NCBI RefSeq assembly: GCF_003052515.2
Contig: NZ_QARE02000007.1
Coordinates: 1 to 64,000 of the forward strand
Direction: 5' to 3'
DNA: 64,000 nt
Source: Pseudomonas sp. RIT409
Lineage (GTDB): Bacteria; Pseudomonadota; Gammaproteobacteria; Pseudomonadales; Pseudomonadaceae
The stretch's first letter is position 1. The number at the start of each line of letters is the position of its first letter. A program made the translations under genes and the position numbers. Shown piece by piece: positions 24,874-35,557 of the stretch. A model generated the notes under the pieces. That model was not told the origin of the DNA, ran no database searches, and saw only the letters and a program-made list of their open reading frames with translations.

Positions 24874-27555
24874 TCAGGCCCCGACATCACTGAACTGGTA
24901 AGCCAATTGGTTATCTCGTTCACCGATCATGACCCGCGCCATCGGCTTGCCATCGAGCAGGCGTGTCAGGAACTCGCGGCTCATGTCGGGGAGTAAGGTG
25001 TTTGTCAGGATCGTGTCGATCATTCGGCCACCGCTTTCGGTCTCGGTACAGCGCGAAACAATCAGCTCGACTACCTCGTCCTCGTAGTCGAACGCCACCC
25101 TGTGCGTTTTTTCCACGCGGTTTTTGATGCGGTCGAGCTGCAGGCGGGTGATGGCTTTGAGCATGGCATCGCTGAGCGGGTAGTACGGAATGGTCACCAG
25201 GCGCCCAAGGAGCGCGGGCGGAAAAATCTCCAACAGCGGTTGGCGGAGAGCCTTGGCGATGGCTCCGGGATCGGGGACGTTGTTCGGCTCGCTGCACAGA
25301 TGGGAAATCAACTCGGTTCCGGCATTGGTGGTCAGGAGAATCAACGTGTTCTTGAAATCGATCACGCGGCCTTCGCCGTCCTCCATCACGCCCTTGTCGA
25401 AGACTTGGAAGAAGATCTCATGCACGTCCGGATGGGCCTTTTCCACCTCGTCGAGCAGCACCACGCTGTAAGGTTTGCGACGCACCGCCTCGGTCAGCAC
25501 TCCGCCCTCGCCGTACCCCACATAGCCCGGCGGCGCACCCTTGAGGGTGGACACGGTGTGCGCCTCCTGGAATTCGCTCATGTTGAGGGTGATGACATTC
25601 TGTTCGCCACCGTATAGGGCTTCCGCCAGGGCCAACGCTGTTTCGGTCTTGCCCACGCCTGAGGTGCCCGCGAGCATGAACACCCCGATAGGTTTGTTCG
25701 GATCGTCGAGTCCGGCGCGCGAGGTCTGGATACGCTTGGCGATCATTTGCAGAGCGTGGTCCTGACCGAGGATGCGTTTGCTCAGGTGCCGGTCGAGGTT
25801 GAGCACTGTTTCCAGTTCGTTGCGCGCCATGCGGCCGACGGGAATACCGGTCCAGTCAGCGACCACCGATGCGACGGCCTGATAGTCCACGGTCGGCAGA
25901 ATAAAAGGGTTTTCGCCTTGCAGAGCGCTGAGACGGGATTGCAGGTCCACCAGCGTCTCGCGCAGCTCCCGCCTGGGTACGGCGCTTGAGGGTTGATCAG
26001 CGACCCCGGTGTTTTCGCGCAGTTCTGCGCGGATCGCCAGCAGCTCATCGACCAGCGCCTTCTCCTCCGCCCAGCGGCATTCCAGCGCCGTGAGCCGCGC
26101 CCGCTCCTCCACAAGCAACGTCTCGCTACTGCACTGACGAATGCCTGTGTCGATCCCCACCGCATGCTCTCGCGCGATGATCTGCAGCTCGGTTTCCAGC
26201 GCTTCGATGCGGCGGCGACTGTCGTCCACTTCCGCCGGTACCGCATGCAGGCTGACGGCGACCCGCGCGCAGGCGGTGTCCAACAGGCTGACGGATTTGT
26301 CTGGCAACTGGCGCGTCGGAATGTACCGCTGGGAGAGCTTGACCGATGCTTCCAGCGCTTCGTCGAGGATCTGGACCTGATGATGTCGCTCCATGGTCGA
26401 AGCCACGCCACGCATCATCGACACCGCTTTGGCTTCCGACGGTTCGCTGACCGGCACAACCTGGAAACGACGGGTCAGCGCTGGGTCTTTCTCGATGTAC
26501 TTCTTGTATTCACCCCAGGTCGTCGCGGCAATCGTGCGCAATGTGCCACGTGCCAGAGCCGGCTTGAGCAGGTTCGCTGCATCACTTGTGCCCATCGCGC
26601 CGCCCGCGCCGACCAGCGTGTGGGCTTCATCGATGAAGAGAATGATGGGCTGGGGCGAGGCCTGGACATCTTCGATGACCTGACGCAGGCGCTGTTCGAA
26701 CTCGCCCTTCATGCTGGCGCCGGCCGGCAATAGACCGATGTCGAGACTGCGCAGCTCTACCTCTTTGAGCGCTGGGGGCACGTCACCTGCCACCAGGCGC
26801 AAGGCGAACCCTTCGACCACTGCCGTTTTACCGACCCCCGCGTCGCCCGTCAGGATCGGGTTGTTCTGACGACGACGCATGAGAATGTCGACCATCTGCC
26901 GGATTTCTTCATCGCGCCCGACGATAGGGTCCAGCTTGCCGTCACGCGCCTGCTCGGTCAGGTTGACGGTAAAGCGCTTGAGCGCGTCCTGTTTGCCCAT
27001 CGCACTCGGCGCTAGGGCACCACGGGCATCGCCTGGGGTTGAGGCGATCTGGAAGCCGTCGCTGGCGCTCAGTGCGTTCTCCGGGGAGTCACCGACGAAT
27101 TGATCAAACCGCTCGCTCAAGATCTCGACCTTGACCTTGGTGAATTCTGAGGACAACCCCAGCAAGGCATGGCGCAGCGTTGCCGTCTTGAGAATGCCCA
27201 CGATCAGATACCCCGTGCGCACCTGGCTTTCGCCAAACATCAGGCTGCCGTAGACCCAGCCGCGTTCCACCGCTTCTTCGACGTGAGAAGACAGGTCGGT
27301 GATCGAAGTTGAAGCCCTTGGCAGGCGATCCAGCGCATCGGTGAGGTCACGGGTCAGCCTCGCTGGTTCGACGTTGAACTGACGCATGATCCGGTGCAGG
27401 TCCGAGTCCTGCAATTGCAACAACTGATGGAACCAGTGAGCCAGCTCCACGTAGGGATTGCCTCGTAGTTTGCAGAAAACGGTGGCGGCTTCGATGGCCT
27501 TGTAGCCAACGCTGTTGAGTTTGCCGAACAGCGCTGCGCGGCTAATCTCACCCAT
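24874..27555 (-). CDS. tssH: T6SS sheath-recycling AAA+ ATPase ClpV/TssH
   Basis: An 893-residue Hsp100/Clp ATPase. The N-domain (1 to about 160) binds the contracted sheath. The first AAA+ module has Walker A GDAGVGKT (237-244) and Walker B ILFIDEAH. A coiled-coil middle domain follows. The second module has GTSGVGKT near 630 and VVLLDEVEKAHPDV. The substrate pore loop reads GYVGYGEGG. It disassembles TssB/TssC tubules for reuse. The start at 27555 has AGGAG 8 nt upstream and overlaps the tssG stop by 8 bp. Confidence 0.95.
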   Translation of the reverse strand: MGEISRAALFGKLNSVGYKAIEAATVFCKLRGNPYVELAHWFHQLLQLQDSDLHRIMRQFNVEPARLTRDLTDALDRLPRASTSITDLSSHVEEAVERGWVYGSLMFGESQVRTGYLIVGILKTATLRHALLGLSSEFTKVKVEILSERFDQFVGDSPENALSASDGFQIASTPGDARGALAPSAMGKQDALKRFTVNLTEQARDGKLDPIVGRDEEIRQMVDILMRRRQNNPILTGDAGVGKTAVVEGFALRLVAGDVPPALKEVELRSLDIGLLPAGASMKGEFEQRLRQVIEDVQASPQPIILFIDEAHTLVGAGGAMGTSDAANLLKPALARGTLRTIAATTWGEYKKYIEKDPALTRRFQVVPVSEPSEAKAVSMMRGVASTMERHHQVQILDEALEASVKLSQRYIPTRQLPDKSVSLLDTACARVAVSLHAVPAEVDDSRRRIEALETELQIIAREHAVGIDTGIRQCSSETLLVEERARLTALECRWAEEKALVDELLAIRAELRENTGVADQPSSAVPRRELRETLVDLQSRLSALQGENPFILPTVDYQAVASVVADWTGIPVGRMARNELETVLNLDRHLSKRILGQDHALQMIAKRIQTSRAGLDDPNKPIGVFMLAGTSGVGKTETALALAEALYGGEQNVITLNMSEFQEAHTVSTLKGAPPGYVGYGEGGVLTEAVRRKPYSVVLLDEVEKAHPDVHEIFFQVFDKGVMEDGEGRVIDFKNTLILLTTNAGTELISHLCSEPNNVPDPGAIAKALRQPLLEIFPPALLGRLVTIPYYPLSDAMLKAITRLQLDRIKNRVEKTHRVAFDYEDEVVELIVSRCTETESGGRMIDTILTNTLLPDMSREFLTRLLDGKPMARVMIGERDNQLAYQFSDVGA

Positions 27556-28627
27556 GTTCGGTGCTCCTAGCGTAAAGAGGGGGCGACGTCACCACGTCGG
27601 GCGCTGTCGCGGTTGCCTGATGGGCGTACTGGCGATTGAGTAAGAGGTCACGAGCGTCCCCCCCGGGTTGCCCCAGCCAGGTGTCGAAGCCGAGACGCAA
27701 CTGACCGTTCAATTGAAAAACCGGGGCATGGGAGTGTCGAAGCACCAGATTGAGGTCCCAGTCCATCTCGCGCCCCATATACTCATCGACCCACGCCGCG
27801 AGATGGCCAAGTGGCTTACCCCCGGGCAGCATGGCTCGGTATTCGTCGAGCGTGAGCGGTCCCAGACGGATACGAAACTTGTGTTGCCGATCCCACACAT
27901 GGCTCCCGAGGCAAAAGTCGACACCCAGTTGATGGGCGCTGATACCGAGACGGTTGCGCTCCGGAACGTCCAGCCACTGACCGATGTACTCCTCGATTTC
28001 CACTGGCAAGCCGAAATAGCTTTCCAGAATGGCCTTGAGCCCGTCGGGATAGCGGGTTTGCGCCGCAAGGTGCCCGCTGAAATGCAACGTGGCAGTCTTG
28101 GGAATGAGCCCCTGGCCCAGCAAGCCAGGCATGCCGCGTCCGCTTATAGCGGCGAGTCGTGCAGACCAGTAGTCATCGTCGGGACGGTCATGACTGACGG
28201 TCGGTCGCGCTTCGGCCCAAGCCCTGTAGAACAGGCTCAGCAGGCGATGATGGAACACATCCAGAAAGCGTTTGCTGGTGCTGTCCGCGTGATTGCGCTG
28301 GCGCTCGCGTATGTATTCGGTCAGGTGCAATGGCAATGGGCCGTTCGGGCCGCCAAGGCCAAAAAAGAATTGCTCCAGGCGTGCGGGTTGGTGGTTCTGC
28401 GCTGGGGTCAGTGCGGCCAGCGTGGAAGGCGCGAATGCACAATCGGGCTGCTGAGCAAGTCGCAATGGGTCATCTTTCAGGCGCAGTGAACGGCCCAGGC
28501 GCGGCGATTCCGGGAATTCGCATTCGATTCGCCGCAGCGCCTGGAAAAAGTCATAGTCCCAAGGCGCCTCATGCATGTCAGCGAGCCTACTCACAGCGTC
28601 GGCCGCCTGCCAGGCGTGGCTTTCCAT
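27548..28627 (-). CDS. tssG: T6SS baseplate protein TssG
   Basis: A 359-residue baseplate wedge protein (ImpH/VasB family). The typical N-terminus WDYDFFQALRRIECEFPESPRLG is followed by EQFFFGLGGPNGPLPLHLTEY and by VEIEEYIGQWLDVPERNRLG. TssG works with TssF and TssE in the wedge around the spike. It overlaps the tssF end by 37 bp and the clpV start by 8 bp, which indicates tight translational coupling. Confidence 0.94.
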   Translation of the reverse strand: MESHAWQAADAVSRLADMHEAPWDYDFFQALRRIECEFPESPRLGRSLRLKDDPLRLAQQPDCAFAPSTLAALTPAQNHQPARLEQFFFGLGGPNGPLPLHLTEYIRERQRNHADSTSKRFLDVFHHRLLSLFYRAWAEARPTVSHDRPDDDYWSARLAAISGRGMPGLLGQGLIPKTATLHFSGHLAAQTRYPDGLKAILESYFGLPVEIEEYIGQWLDVPERNRLGISAHQLGVDFCLGSHVWDRQHKFRIRLGPLTLDEYRAMLPGGKPLGHLAAWVDEYMGREMDWDLNLVLRHSHAPVFQLNGQLRLGFDTWLGQPGGDARDLLLNRQYAHQATATAPDVVTSPPLYARSTEHG

Positions 28628-30450
28628 CGAGTGATCTCGCCGCGCTCGTGGGTGCGAATCACCGTCTCGGTAAAACTGTTGATAGAGACGTAGCGCGCCA
28701 GGAAGCGCTCAAGCACCGCACCCAATAAGAATACACCGGTGCCCCGGAAGGCGTTCTCGTCGAAAGTCAGGGTGATTTCCAAGCCGCGACCGAACCCAAC
28801 GGGACCCTTCATCGGCAGGCGCCGTGTGCAAGGTTTGCTGCTGACATCGTGTAGCCCCTCGATCTGCAATTGAAGGGCAGGATCGTGATCATTGCCGTAG
28901 AGGCGCAGCAGTTCCCGCAAAACGGCCGCTCCTTGGCCTTTTTCATTCAAGGACAGGTAGTTCAAAGACAACTGGCTGATCAAACGCCAGGCGGTGCTGT
29001 CGTGTGCGTGGCTGGCACGAGGTCGGCTCGGCTCGGCGACACAGCGAATCGATTTGACCGGTGCACTGTCGGCCAGCGTGAAGTCGGTGTTGCCGCCTCC
29101 TACGTTCATGAAGAGGGGGAGGTCGCGGTTGGTGCACAGCGCAGTGATACCCAGTTGTCTCAAGTCGTGGCGATAGGGCGCTTGGCGACCGTCTACCAGG
29201 CTGACGAAGGTCTCGCTCCCCACGTAAGGCGAGCGGTTACCGGTGCGGCGCTGTTCGCTGGGGAGCATGCGAGGCTCGCGACGCAACGTGTAAAAGGCCT
29301 TGCCCCGGCCGTATCGCGAGGGGTCACGTACCGCGTAAAAGGGCAGGAAGGGTTGTTCTGGCCCGGTGCCGTGACCGACGACACCGGTCAGCGAATGGAT
29401 TTCGAAATCAGTCGGCCGCGTGCGGTCGGCGATCACATGATGCTCGTTGACCCGCTCAGACAGGTGGATGCGGTCCACGCGACGCGGAAAAAGATTGATC
29501 GCCGGGGTGCAGAAGGGCACGAACTGTCGTGGTCCGACGTTGCCCTCCAACGTCGGGTCAAACCGCCCGAACAATACGATCAGTTCCAACTCCGCTCCCG
29601 AGCAGCGCTGTACGGCGCGCCGCAATTGGGTGAAGTTGACGAACAGATAGCGTTGGGGCAGCGCGAAGTATTCCTGCAGCAGCCGATAGCCCTGGAATGC
29701 CTGTGCCACGACGGGCATCGCGGCTTCTCGATCATCGAAGCCGCAGGGTTGCAGGGCGTCGCTCGGCAGGCGTTCGACCCAGTCTGCACCCGGTTGGCGA
29801 ACAAACACCGCGCAGGCATTGCCCATCAGTTGTTCGTACAGGCGAAACGGCAGTTCGTCCGCGCCCTTCAGGTACAGGGGAAGGTCGTCCAGGGCGAGGG
29901 TGTTGAACGGGATCTCGGCGCCGGTTTTCAGTGAAATGCGCAGGCCGGCCTTGGCGTCGGGTTCGCTGGCGGCGAGACGCCCGAGCACGGTGGCGGGATT
30001 GCCAAAATAATCAGCGCCGCCGAGGCTCAACGGCCACAGCGTCACCGGGTGAACGCTGCGGTATTCGCAGGCGGTCTGGGCATCGGGCCCGAGCGTTGCT
30101 CGCAGCACGCGATCACGGGGCAGGGTAAAACCGTCCTGCAGCGAGCCTTCTTCCGGATCGACCTGCATCTGCACCACGGTCATCGAAGGGGTGGGGGCAA
30201 GGTAATGCGGGTAGGCGATTTCCAGCAGGCTGTGGGTGAACGTCGGGTATTGGGCGTCGAGCTTCAATTGCACCCGGGCCGTGAGATAGGCAAAGCCTTC
30301 CAACAGGCGCTCGACGTAGGGATCGGCACATTCGATGCCTGAGAGGCCCAGGCGCCCGGCGATTTTCGGGTACTCCCTGGCAAACTCCGCCGCGCTTTCG
30401 CGCACGTGTTGCAACTCCTGGCTATAAAACTCCAGCAGGCGTGGATTCAT
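28591..30450 (-). CDS. tssF: T6SS baseplate protein TssF
   Basis: A 619-residue baseplate protein (ImpG/VasA family). It starts [20 protein letters not shown], and the block [20 protein letters not shown], the [19 protein letters not shown] segment and the C-terminal [20 protein letters not shown] are diagnostic. GGAGACG precedes the start. The start codon overlaps the tssE stop (ATGA). A longer open frame upstream reads into tssE in another phase and is not coding. Confidence 0.95.
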   Translation of the reverse strand: MNPRLLEFYSQELQHVRESAAEFAREYPKIAGRLGLSGIECADPYVERLLEGFAYLTARVQLKLDAQYPTFTHSLLEIAYPHYLAPTPSMTVVQMQVDPEEGSLQDGFTLPRDRVLRATLGPDAQTACEYRSVHPVTLWPLSLGGADYFGNPATVLGRLAASEPDAKAGLRISLKTGAEIPFNTLALDDLPLYLKGADELPFRLYEQLMGNACAVFVRQPGADWVERLPSDALQPCGFDDREAAMPVVAQAFQGYRLLQEYFALPQRYLFVNFTQLRRAVQRCSGAELELIVLFGRFDPTLEGNVGPRQFVPFCTPAINLFPRRVDRIHLSERVNEHHVIADRTRPTDFEIHSLTGVVGHGTGPEQPFLPFYAVRDPSRYGRGKAFYTLRREPRMLPSEQRRTGNRSPYVGSETFVSLVDGRQAPYRHDLRQLGITALCTNRDLPLFMNVGGGNTDFTLADSAPVKSIRCVAEPSRPRASHAHDSTAWRLISQLSLNYLSLNEKGQGAAVLRELLRLYGNDHDPALQLQIEGLHDVSSKPCTRRLPMKGPVGFGRGLEITLTFDENAFRGTGVFLLGAVLERFLARYVSINSFTETVIRTHERGEITRWKATPGRRPTL

Positions 30451-30968
30451 GAACGTCTCCGCTGTTCGGCAGGCATGACGTGCACATGGCCGGATTCCAG
30501 ATCCAGATCGGTGCGCAGCAAAAGTGGCAGCGCCAAAGGCTGCGCCCACAAGTCGCCCTCGATTTCGAAGCTCAGGGCGTTGTGGGTTATATGCTCAGGC
30601 GACGCCTGGGCGCGTACACGCAAGGTGTGGCGCAGTATGCGCGGCTCATAGGTCGCAATGGCTCGGTGGATCAGACCCTCAAGAACGCGGACATCAACGC
30701 TCGACGAGCTGTTGCCCGCCAGCGCAGGCAAGCCGTAGTTGATCACCGACGTCGCGGCTGCCAGGTCCAGGGAACCTTCTACATTCAGCGACGAGGTGGT
30801 ATTCAACAGCCAAGTCAGGTCACGTACTACCGATGCTTTGAGTCGAGTGGCCGACATGACCCGCTTGTCTGCGCCTTCCTGCAGGTTGGCGGGCTCTTCA
30901 TCGGTGAGACGGTCCAGCAACGACGGCTGCAGACGCTCGCGCACGTTCATTTCCAGAGGTAACGCCAT
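30447..30968 (-). CDS. tssE: T6SS baseplate protein TssE (gp25-like)
   Basis: A 173-residue gp25-like protein. It has [14 protein letters not shown] at the N-terminus, then [19 protein letters not shown] and a C-terminal RRRS. The gp25 core RDLTWLLNT...INYGLP seeds sheath assembly in the baseplate. The start is uncertain: the Met at 30950 is as plausible as 30968. It lies 73 bp downstream of hcp and overlaps tssF by 4 bp. Confidence 0.92.
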   Translation of the reverse strand: MALPLEMNVRERLQPSLLDRLTDEEPANLQEGADKRVMSATRLKASVVRDLTWLLNTTSSLNVEGSLDLAAATSVINYGLPALAGNSSSSVDVRVLEGLIHRAIATYEPRILRHTLRVRAQASPEHITHNALSFEIEGDLWAQPLALPLLLRTDLDLESGHVHVMPAEQRRRS

Positions 30969-31041
30969 AGGTCGGGCACCGAAAACGGAGTCGATAAAGG
31001 TGGTAGACGCCCCCGGCGAGAAGTACCGAGGGCGTCAACAA

Positions 31042-31530
31042 TCAGCGTTTGGTGTTGGAGCGGATATTCCAGCCGTACTTGATCGGGCCTCCGTCCTTTG
31101 TGCCGTCGGCTTTCTGTGGCTGGTACTCCACCAGCACCTGCGCGAAGTTAAGGGTGATGGTTTCGGTGAGGCGATCATCGCCGCCTGAGCCACCGGTGGT
31201 CAGCGATGTAATCAGGACTTCTTCCAGGTTGATCACCAGGTATTCGACCTGGCTCTCCCCGCCGGCCTTGCGCACCGTCAAGGTGACCTTATCGATGTGC
31301 TTGCCGCTGGAGCAGTGCATCATCAGATTTGGCGTGGCCTTGTCGACGTACTTGGTCAGCGACAGGTCCTGAATGTTGACCTTGCCCGCTCCGCCCCCGC
31401 CGCCGACGTGCATGTTGCCGGACTGGGACATCCCCCACGTCCAGGCCAGCACATCGATTTCGTCCTTATGGGCCTGATCCATGGACTCGCCCTTGATGTC
31501 GCCAATCTTGATGAAAATATCAACAGCCAT
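31042..31530 (-). CDS. hcp: T6SS inner tube protein Hcp
   Basis: A 162-residue Hcp1-family protein: MAVDIFIKIGDIKGES, then DEIDVLAWTWGMSQSG, a glycine-rich loop HVGGGGGAGKVNI and SLTKYVDKATPNLM. Hcp hexamers stack into the tube that the sheath expels. GGGAG precedes the start. It lies between tssC (96 bp away) and tssE (73 bp), and these gaps could allow separate high expression. Confidence 0.96.
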   Translation of the reverse strand: MAVDIFIKIGDIKGESMDQAHKDEIDVLAWTWGMSQSGNMHVGGGGGAGKVNIQDLSLTKYVDKATPNLMMHCSSGKHIDKVTLTVRKAGGESQVEYLVINLEEVLITSLTTGGSGGDDRLTETITLNFAQVLVEYQPQKADGTKDGGPIKYGWNIRSNTKR

Positions 31531-31626
31531 TTTTTCTCCCTTGTGGTCTTCACCACGTTGTGGTCAGTCGGAGCCGGTGCCCGACTGTTTGTGAACGACA
31601 CGCTCTTTTTTGAAGCGTGGGTTCCG

Positions 31627-33120
31627 CTATGCGCTTTTTGCCGAGGGCAGTCTGGAAACCAGCCGCAGCGAAACTGTCAGCCCTTCGAGCTGATAGTGCG
31701 GACGCAGAAAGAATTTCGACTGGTAATAGCCCGGTTTGCCTTCCACATCCTCGACTGTCACTTCTGCTGCAGCCAACGGATGCTGGGCCTTGGAGGTTTC
31801 GGTGGAATGCGCCGGATCGCCGTCGACGTAGTTCAGAATCCAGTCCTGCAACCAGCGCTGCATCTCGTCCTTTTCTTTGAAGGAACCGATCTTGTCGCGC
31901 GCGATGCACTTGAGGTAATGAGCGAAGCGGCAGGTGGCGAACAGGTACGGCAGGCGTGCCGCCAAGTTGGCATTGGCAGTGGCATCCGGATCGTCGTACT
32001 CGGCAGGCTTTTGCAATGACTGAGCGCCAATGAAGGCTGCGAAATCGGTGTTTTTCTTGTGCAGCAACGGCATGAAACCGTTCTTCGCCAACTCGGCCTC
32101 GCGACGGTCGGAAATGGCGATTTCGGTCGGGCACTTCATGTCGACGCCGCCGTCGTCGGTCGGGAAAGTGTGTGCGGCGAGATTGCGGACCTCGCCCCCG
32201 GATTCGACGCCACGAATTCGTGAGCACCAGCCGTAATGCTTGAACGAGCGGTTGATATTGACCGCCATCGCATACGCGGCGTTGGCCCACGTGTACTTGG
32301 CACTGTCGGCGCCATCGGTGTCTTCTTCGAAGGCAAAGGCTTCCACCGGATCAGTTTTGGCGCCGTAGGGCAGGCGCGCCAGGAAGCGTGGCATCGTCAG
32401 TCCGATATAACGCGCGTCTTCGGATTCGCGCAGCGAGCGCCAGCCCGCGTATTCGGGTGTGGTGAAAATTTTGCTCAGATCACGTGGATTGGACAGCTCC
32501 TGCCAAGAGCCCATGCCCATCACCGTCGGCGAGGCGGCTGCGATGAACGGTGCGTGCATGGCTGCGCAGGTTTTGGATAACTCTCCGAGCAACTCGACGT
32601 CCTGCGGCGACTGATCGAAGTAGTAATCACCCACCAGGCAGCCGTAAGGTTCGCCACCGAACTGCCCGTATTCTTCTTCGTACATTTTCTTGAAGATCGG
32701 GCTCTGATCCCATGCCGTGCCCTTGAATTTCTTCAGCGTCTTGTGCAGATCCGTCTTGGAAATATTCAACACGCGGATCTTCAGTTGCTCATCGCTTTCG
32801 GTGTTGTTGACCAGATGATGCAAGCCACGCCACGCGCTTTCGACTTGCTGGAACTCGGCGTGATGGATGATCTGGTTAACCTGTGCAGTGAGTTTGGCGT
32901 CAATGGCCGCAATGATCGCCTCGATGGAGGTGATGGCATCGCTGGCAACCAGATCGGTCTGTGCCAACGCCTGTTCGGCCAGCGTGCGCACTGCGGTTTC
33001 GACCGCTTCTCGAGCGCGCTCGGTCTTGGGTTTGAATTCTTGCAACAGCAGCGAGGCGAACGCATCGGCGTCTTCGGTCTGGCTGGCCTGTGGCTGATTG
33101 TCGTGCAGCAATTCGGTCAT
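31627..33120 (-). CDS. tssC: T6SS sheath large subunit TssC/VipB
   Basis: A 497-residue sheath protein (EvpB/VipB family). Core blocks are FQQVESAWRGLHHLVNNTES, ILNISK-type VLNISKTDL, GCLVGDYYFDQSPQDVELL, RFLARLPYGAKTDPVEAFAF and the C-terminal LVSRLPSAKSA. With TssB it forms the contractile sheath. It lies 15 bp after tssB, its obligate partner. Confidence 0.96.
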   Translation of the reverse strand: MTELLHDNQPQASQTEDADAFASLLLQEFKPKTERAREAVETAVRTLAEQALAQTDLVASDAITSIEAIIAAIDAKLTAQVNQIIHHAEFQQVESAWRGLHHLVNNTESDEQLKIRVLNISKTDLHKTLKKFKGTAWDQSPIFKKMYEEEYGQFGGEPYGCLVGDYYFDQSPQDVELLGELSKTCAAMHAPFIAAASPTVMGMGSWQELSNPRDLSKIFTTPEYAGWRSLRESEDARYIGLTMPRFLARLPYGAKTDPVEAFAFEEDTDGADSAKYTWANAAYAMAVNINRSFKHYGWCSRIRGVESGGEVRNLAAHTFPTDDGGVDMKCPTEIAISDRREAELAKNGFMPLLHKKNTDFAAFIGAQSLQKPAEYDDPDATANANLAARLPYLFATCRFAHYLKCIARDKIGSFKEKDEMQRWLQDWILNYVDGDPAHSTETSKAQHPLAAAEVTVEDVEGKPGYYQSKFFLRPHYQLEGLTVSLRLVSRLPSAKSA

Positions 33121-33135
33121 GATCGTTCGTCCTGA

Positions 33136-33651
33136 TTAGGCCTTGGGCTCGGCTTCGTCGGGTTTTGGCGCACTGGCCAGGGCCTGCAACAGGGCAGGGT
33201 CCTTGATCGCTTTCAAGATGATTTCTTCGGCGCCGGTTTTGCCGTCCATGTAGGTCAGCAGATTGGCCAGTTGGGTACGGGCTTCCAGCAACTGACTCAG
33301 GGCATCGACCTTGCGAGCCACTGCGGCGGGGCTGAAGTCGCCCATGCTCTCGAACGTGATGTCCAGGCTCAGATTGCCTTCCCCGGTCAGCTCGTTCGGC
33401 ACATGAAAGGCGACGCGGGGCTGCATGGCCTTCAGGCGGGAATCGAAGTTGTCGACGTCGACTTCCAGAAACTTGCGATCCGCCACCGCGGGCAGCGGCT
33501 CTGCAGGCTTGCCCGTCAGGTCGGCCATGACGCCCATCACGAACGGCAACTGGACTTTCTTTTCGGCCCCATAGAGCTCGACGTCGTACTCGATCTGCAC
33601 CCGTGGGGCGCGGTTGCGCGCAATGAATTTCTGAGAACTGGTGTTCGCCAC
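33136..33651 (-). CDS. tssB: T6SS sheath small subunit TssB/VipA
   Basis: A 171-residue sheath protein: SSQKFIARNRAPRVQIEYDV, ELYGAEKKVQLPFVMGVMAD, then the DFSPAAVARKVDALSQLLEA helix that binds TssC. The start is taken as GTG at 33651 because AGGAGGAG lies 7 nt upstream and the product then begins VANTSSQKF as in the family; an ATG frame extending to 33741 has no such signal. It lies 106 bp after the tssA stop and 15 bp before tssC. Confidence 0.93.
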   Translation of the reverse strand: MANTSSQKFIARNRAPRVQIEYDVELYGAEKKVQLPFVMGVMADLTGKPAEPLPAVADRKFLEVDVDNFDSRLKAMQPRVAFHVPNELTGEGNLSLDITFESMGDFSPAAVARKVDALSQLLEARTQLANLLTYMDGKTGAEEIILKAIKDPALLQALASAPKPDEAEPKA

Positions 33652-33757
33652 GTTGCTCCTCCTGGTCGCTCCTGCGACGTGATTGGTGTCATCGGTCTTG
33701 GCCGGTAACGGATTGCGGGTTCTTTGCTTGAAGGGGCGCACAGGCAGGCGCCCCGAT

Positions 33758-34771
33758 TCATTCGGCTTCAGGGCCCCGCAAGTTTTCGAATTGGGACAGA
33801 CCGTCGGGAATCAGATTGCGCACGATGGCGGCAAAGTCGCTGTGGACCAGGCTCTTCGCTCGGTTCAGCAGCAACGGCAGCGGGCTGGAAGGCTCGTGGC
33901 GGGCGTAGTAGCTGAGGATTTGCTCGAGGCTGCTGATTACGCCTTCTCGGTTGGCGATATCGCTGCACATGCGAGGCATGGTTGCGTTGATTTCGACTGC
34001 TGCGGTCTCTTGGGAACCCTCCCGCAGCGGCGCGAGGCGTTCCGGGGTGGACGCGTATTCGCCCAGAATCTGCAGGGCCTGCTTGAGCGGTTGCTTGAGT
34101 GCAGAGAGATCGACACCGCGCGCGGAGCCGACCTGACGTGAAACGAACTGCTCGATCGCATCTGCTGTGCTGTGGGCTTCCTGTAACGCTGCGCGCAGCT
34201 CGGACAAGTGTTCGGGGTCACTGTCACGCAGCGCGCCTGCCAGCTCGTTCGGCGTCAAGTGTTCGTCCGCGACAGCCTGCAAACCGCTGGCATGCAATGC
34301 CGCTCGCAGGCTGATCGGGCCTAGCGCACGCGATCGAGTCAGCAGGCTTTCGCGCAGCAACCGGATAGTCGTCTGGCATGCGATACCGGAAAGCACGTTG
34401 ATGCGTACTGTGGGATCGTCATGGTCATCGGCCTCCAGTCGCGGGTACAGGGTGGACCAGTACTGACCGATCAGACCGTTAATCAGCGTCAGGCCATTGG
34501 CCAGCCCTTGAAAGCCGTGGAGGGCCAACGCGCTTTGCAGAAAAAAATGGGTGATGCGCAAGTCTTTGCTGCGCTGCAAGAGCGCGACGGAGAACTGTTC
34601 GATTTGCCGCCAATCTGGCGGTTCTGCGGGATGCACGGCTTCGCCCATCGTGCGCTCGGGCTTACCTTGGGCGTTGCGCTCCAGTTCTAGAAAGTCCGCG
34701 TCGTATTCCAAGTTATCGCCGCACGGAGAACTTGCGGAAACGGGTGCGAGCAACAAAAAACAATCCGCCAA
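33758..34771 (-). CDS. tssA: T6SS assembly protein TssA
   Basis: A 337-residue TssA (ImpA family). The N-terminal ImpA_N block is LLAPVSASSPCGDNLEYDAD, EGNAQ-type LERNAQGKPERTMGEA, PAEPPDWRQIEQ. The C-terminal region with YYARHEPSSPLPLLLNRAKS is the short TssA form. TssA guides tube and sheath polymerisation. TTG at 34771 is chosen as start because AAGGAG sits 7 nt upstream and the product then matches the family's N-terminus; a GTG at 34804 has no ribosome-binding site. First gene of the minus-strand T6SS operon. Confidence 0.9.
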   Translation of the reverse strand: MADCFLLLAPVSASSPCGDNLEYDADFLELERNAQGKPERTMGEAVHPAEPPDWRQIEQFSVALLQRSKDLRITHFFLQSALALHGFQGLANGLTLINGLIGQYWSTLYPRLEADDHDDPTVRINVLSGIACQTTIRLLRESLLTRSRALGPISLRAALHASGLQAVADEHLTPNELAGALRDSDPEHLSELRAALQEAHSTADAIEQFVSRQVGSARGVDLSALKQPLKQALQILGEYASTPERLAPLREGSQETAAVEINATMPRMCSDIANREGVISSLEQILSYYARHEPSSPLPLLLNRAKSLVHSDFAAIVRNLIPDGLSQFENLRGPEAE

Positions 34772-35557
34772 GATCGATCTCCTTATCGGCGTGGGGGAAC
34801 TCACTAACTGACGAAGAAACTTCCTACAAGAAATAAGGAAATGTCGTTCTAGCTGATCAAGCTTGATGGCAAGCGGGTATCGGTGAATTCGAAAAGTTGT
34901 TTATTTTTGTTGTGTAAGTTTCCGAATGTCAAGGTAAGCTATGCGCCGCTTCAGACAGATTCGTACACTAATGGGGTATGTAATTTCTCAGTGGTCGGCA
35001 GTATTTCTCGGGTTTTATAAGATGTGTAAGATTGTGTAAAAGAAGTTTAGAGCCTGCGTTTGCTGATTGAATCTTGACTGGTTCAATCTATCGAGAGCGC
35101 GGTTTTAAAGGGTCTCGGCGTTCAGGAGGCGAGTGCAGGGCGGCGTTGTGCCAATCGGATGGACTGGCGCTGCCTTCCGCCAAACGGCTGCGCATCATTT
35201 TGAAAAACTTTAAGCAGCCAGGGCTCTTTAGCCATTAAGTCGCACTCGGCAATGACTAAATGTTTCCAGAGCAGGGATAGTTCCGTTGTTAATGGCATTA
35301 CGCTAGTTATATACGTATGGCTGCTTTCAACCAGGCAACTGTGGGGGCGCGCTAGTCGGCACGTGTTCGGCGCGGGGCTGTTAGCACTGCCCCGAGCTTT
35401 ACTCACACATTCACACTAAGACGAATTGAACTTTGTGCTTCTGTTCTGCCCCGTATGCCGTCGTGCCTACGAGCAGCCTTGTCCACAGCGGCATCGCTTC
35501 CTGAATGAGCGATAGCGGAATAACGGATAGCCAGTCAGTTCGTCATGAGGGCGCAGG
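34772..35557. promoter_or_regulatory. Divergent T6SS promoter region
   Basis: About 790 bp between tssA (minus) and tssJ (plus) must carry both operon promoters. The part 34850-35100 is AT-rich. A GGGGC...GCCCC inverted repeat occurs at about 35371-35392. A 94-codon minus-strand frame at 35122-35406 has no recognisable product. I see no clear -24/-12 site for sigma-54 and no regulator gene here. Confidence 0.5.

Noticed and set aside
35122..35406. A 94-codon minus-strand frame in the T6SS divergent region
   Set aside because: No ribosome-binding site, low-complexity Ser/Arg/Leu product and no recognisable motif; it lies where the promoters must be.
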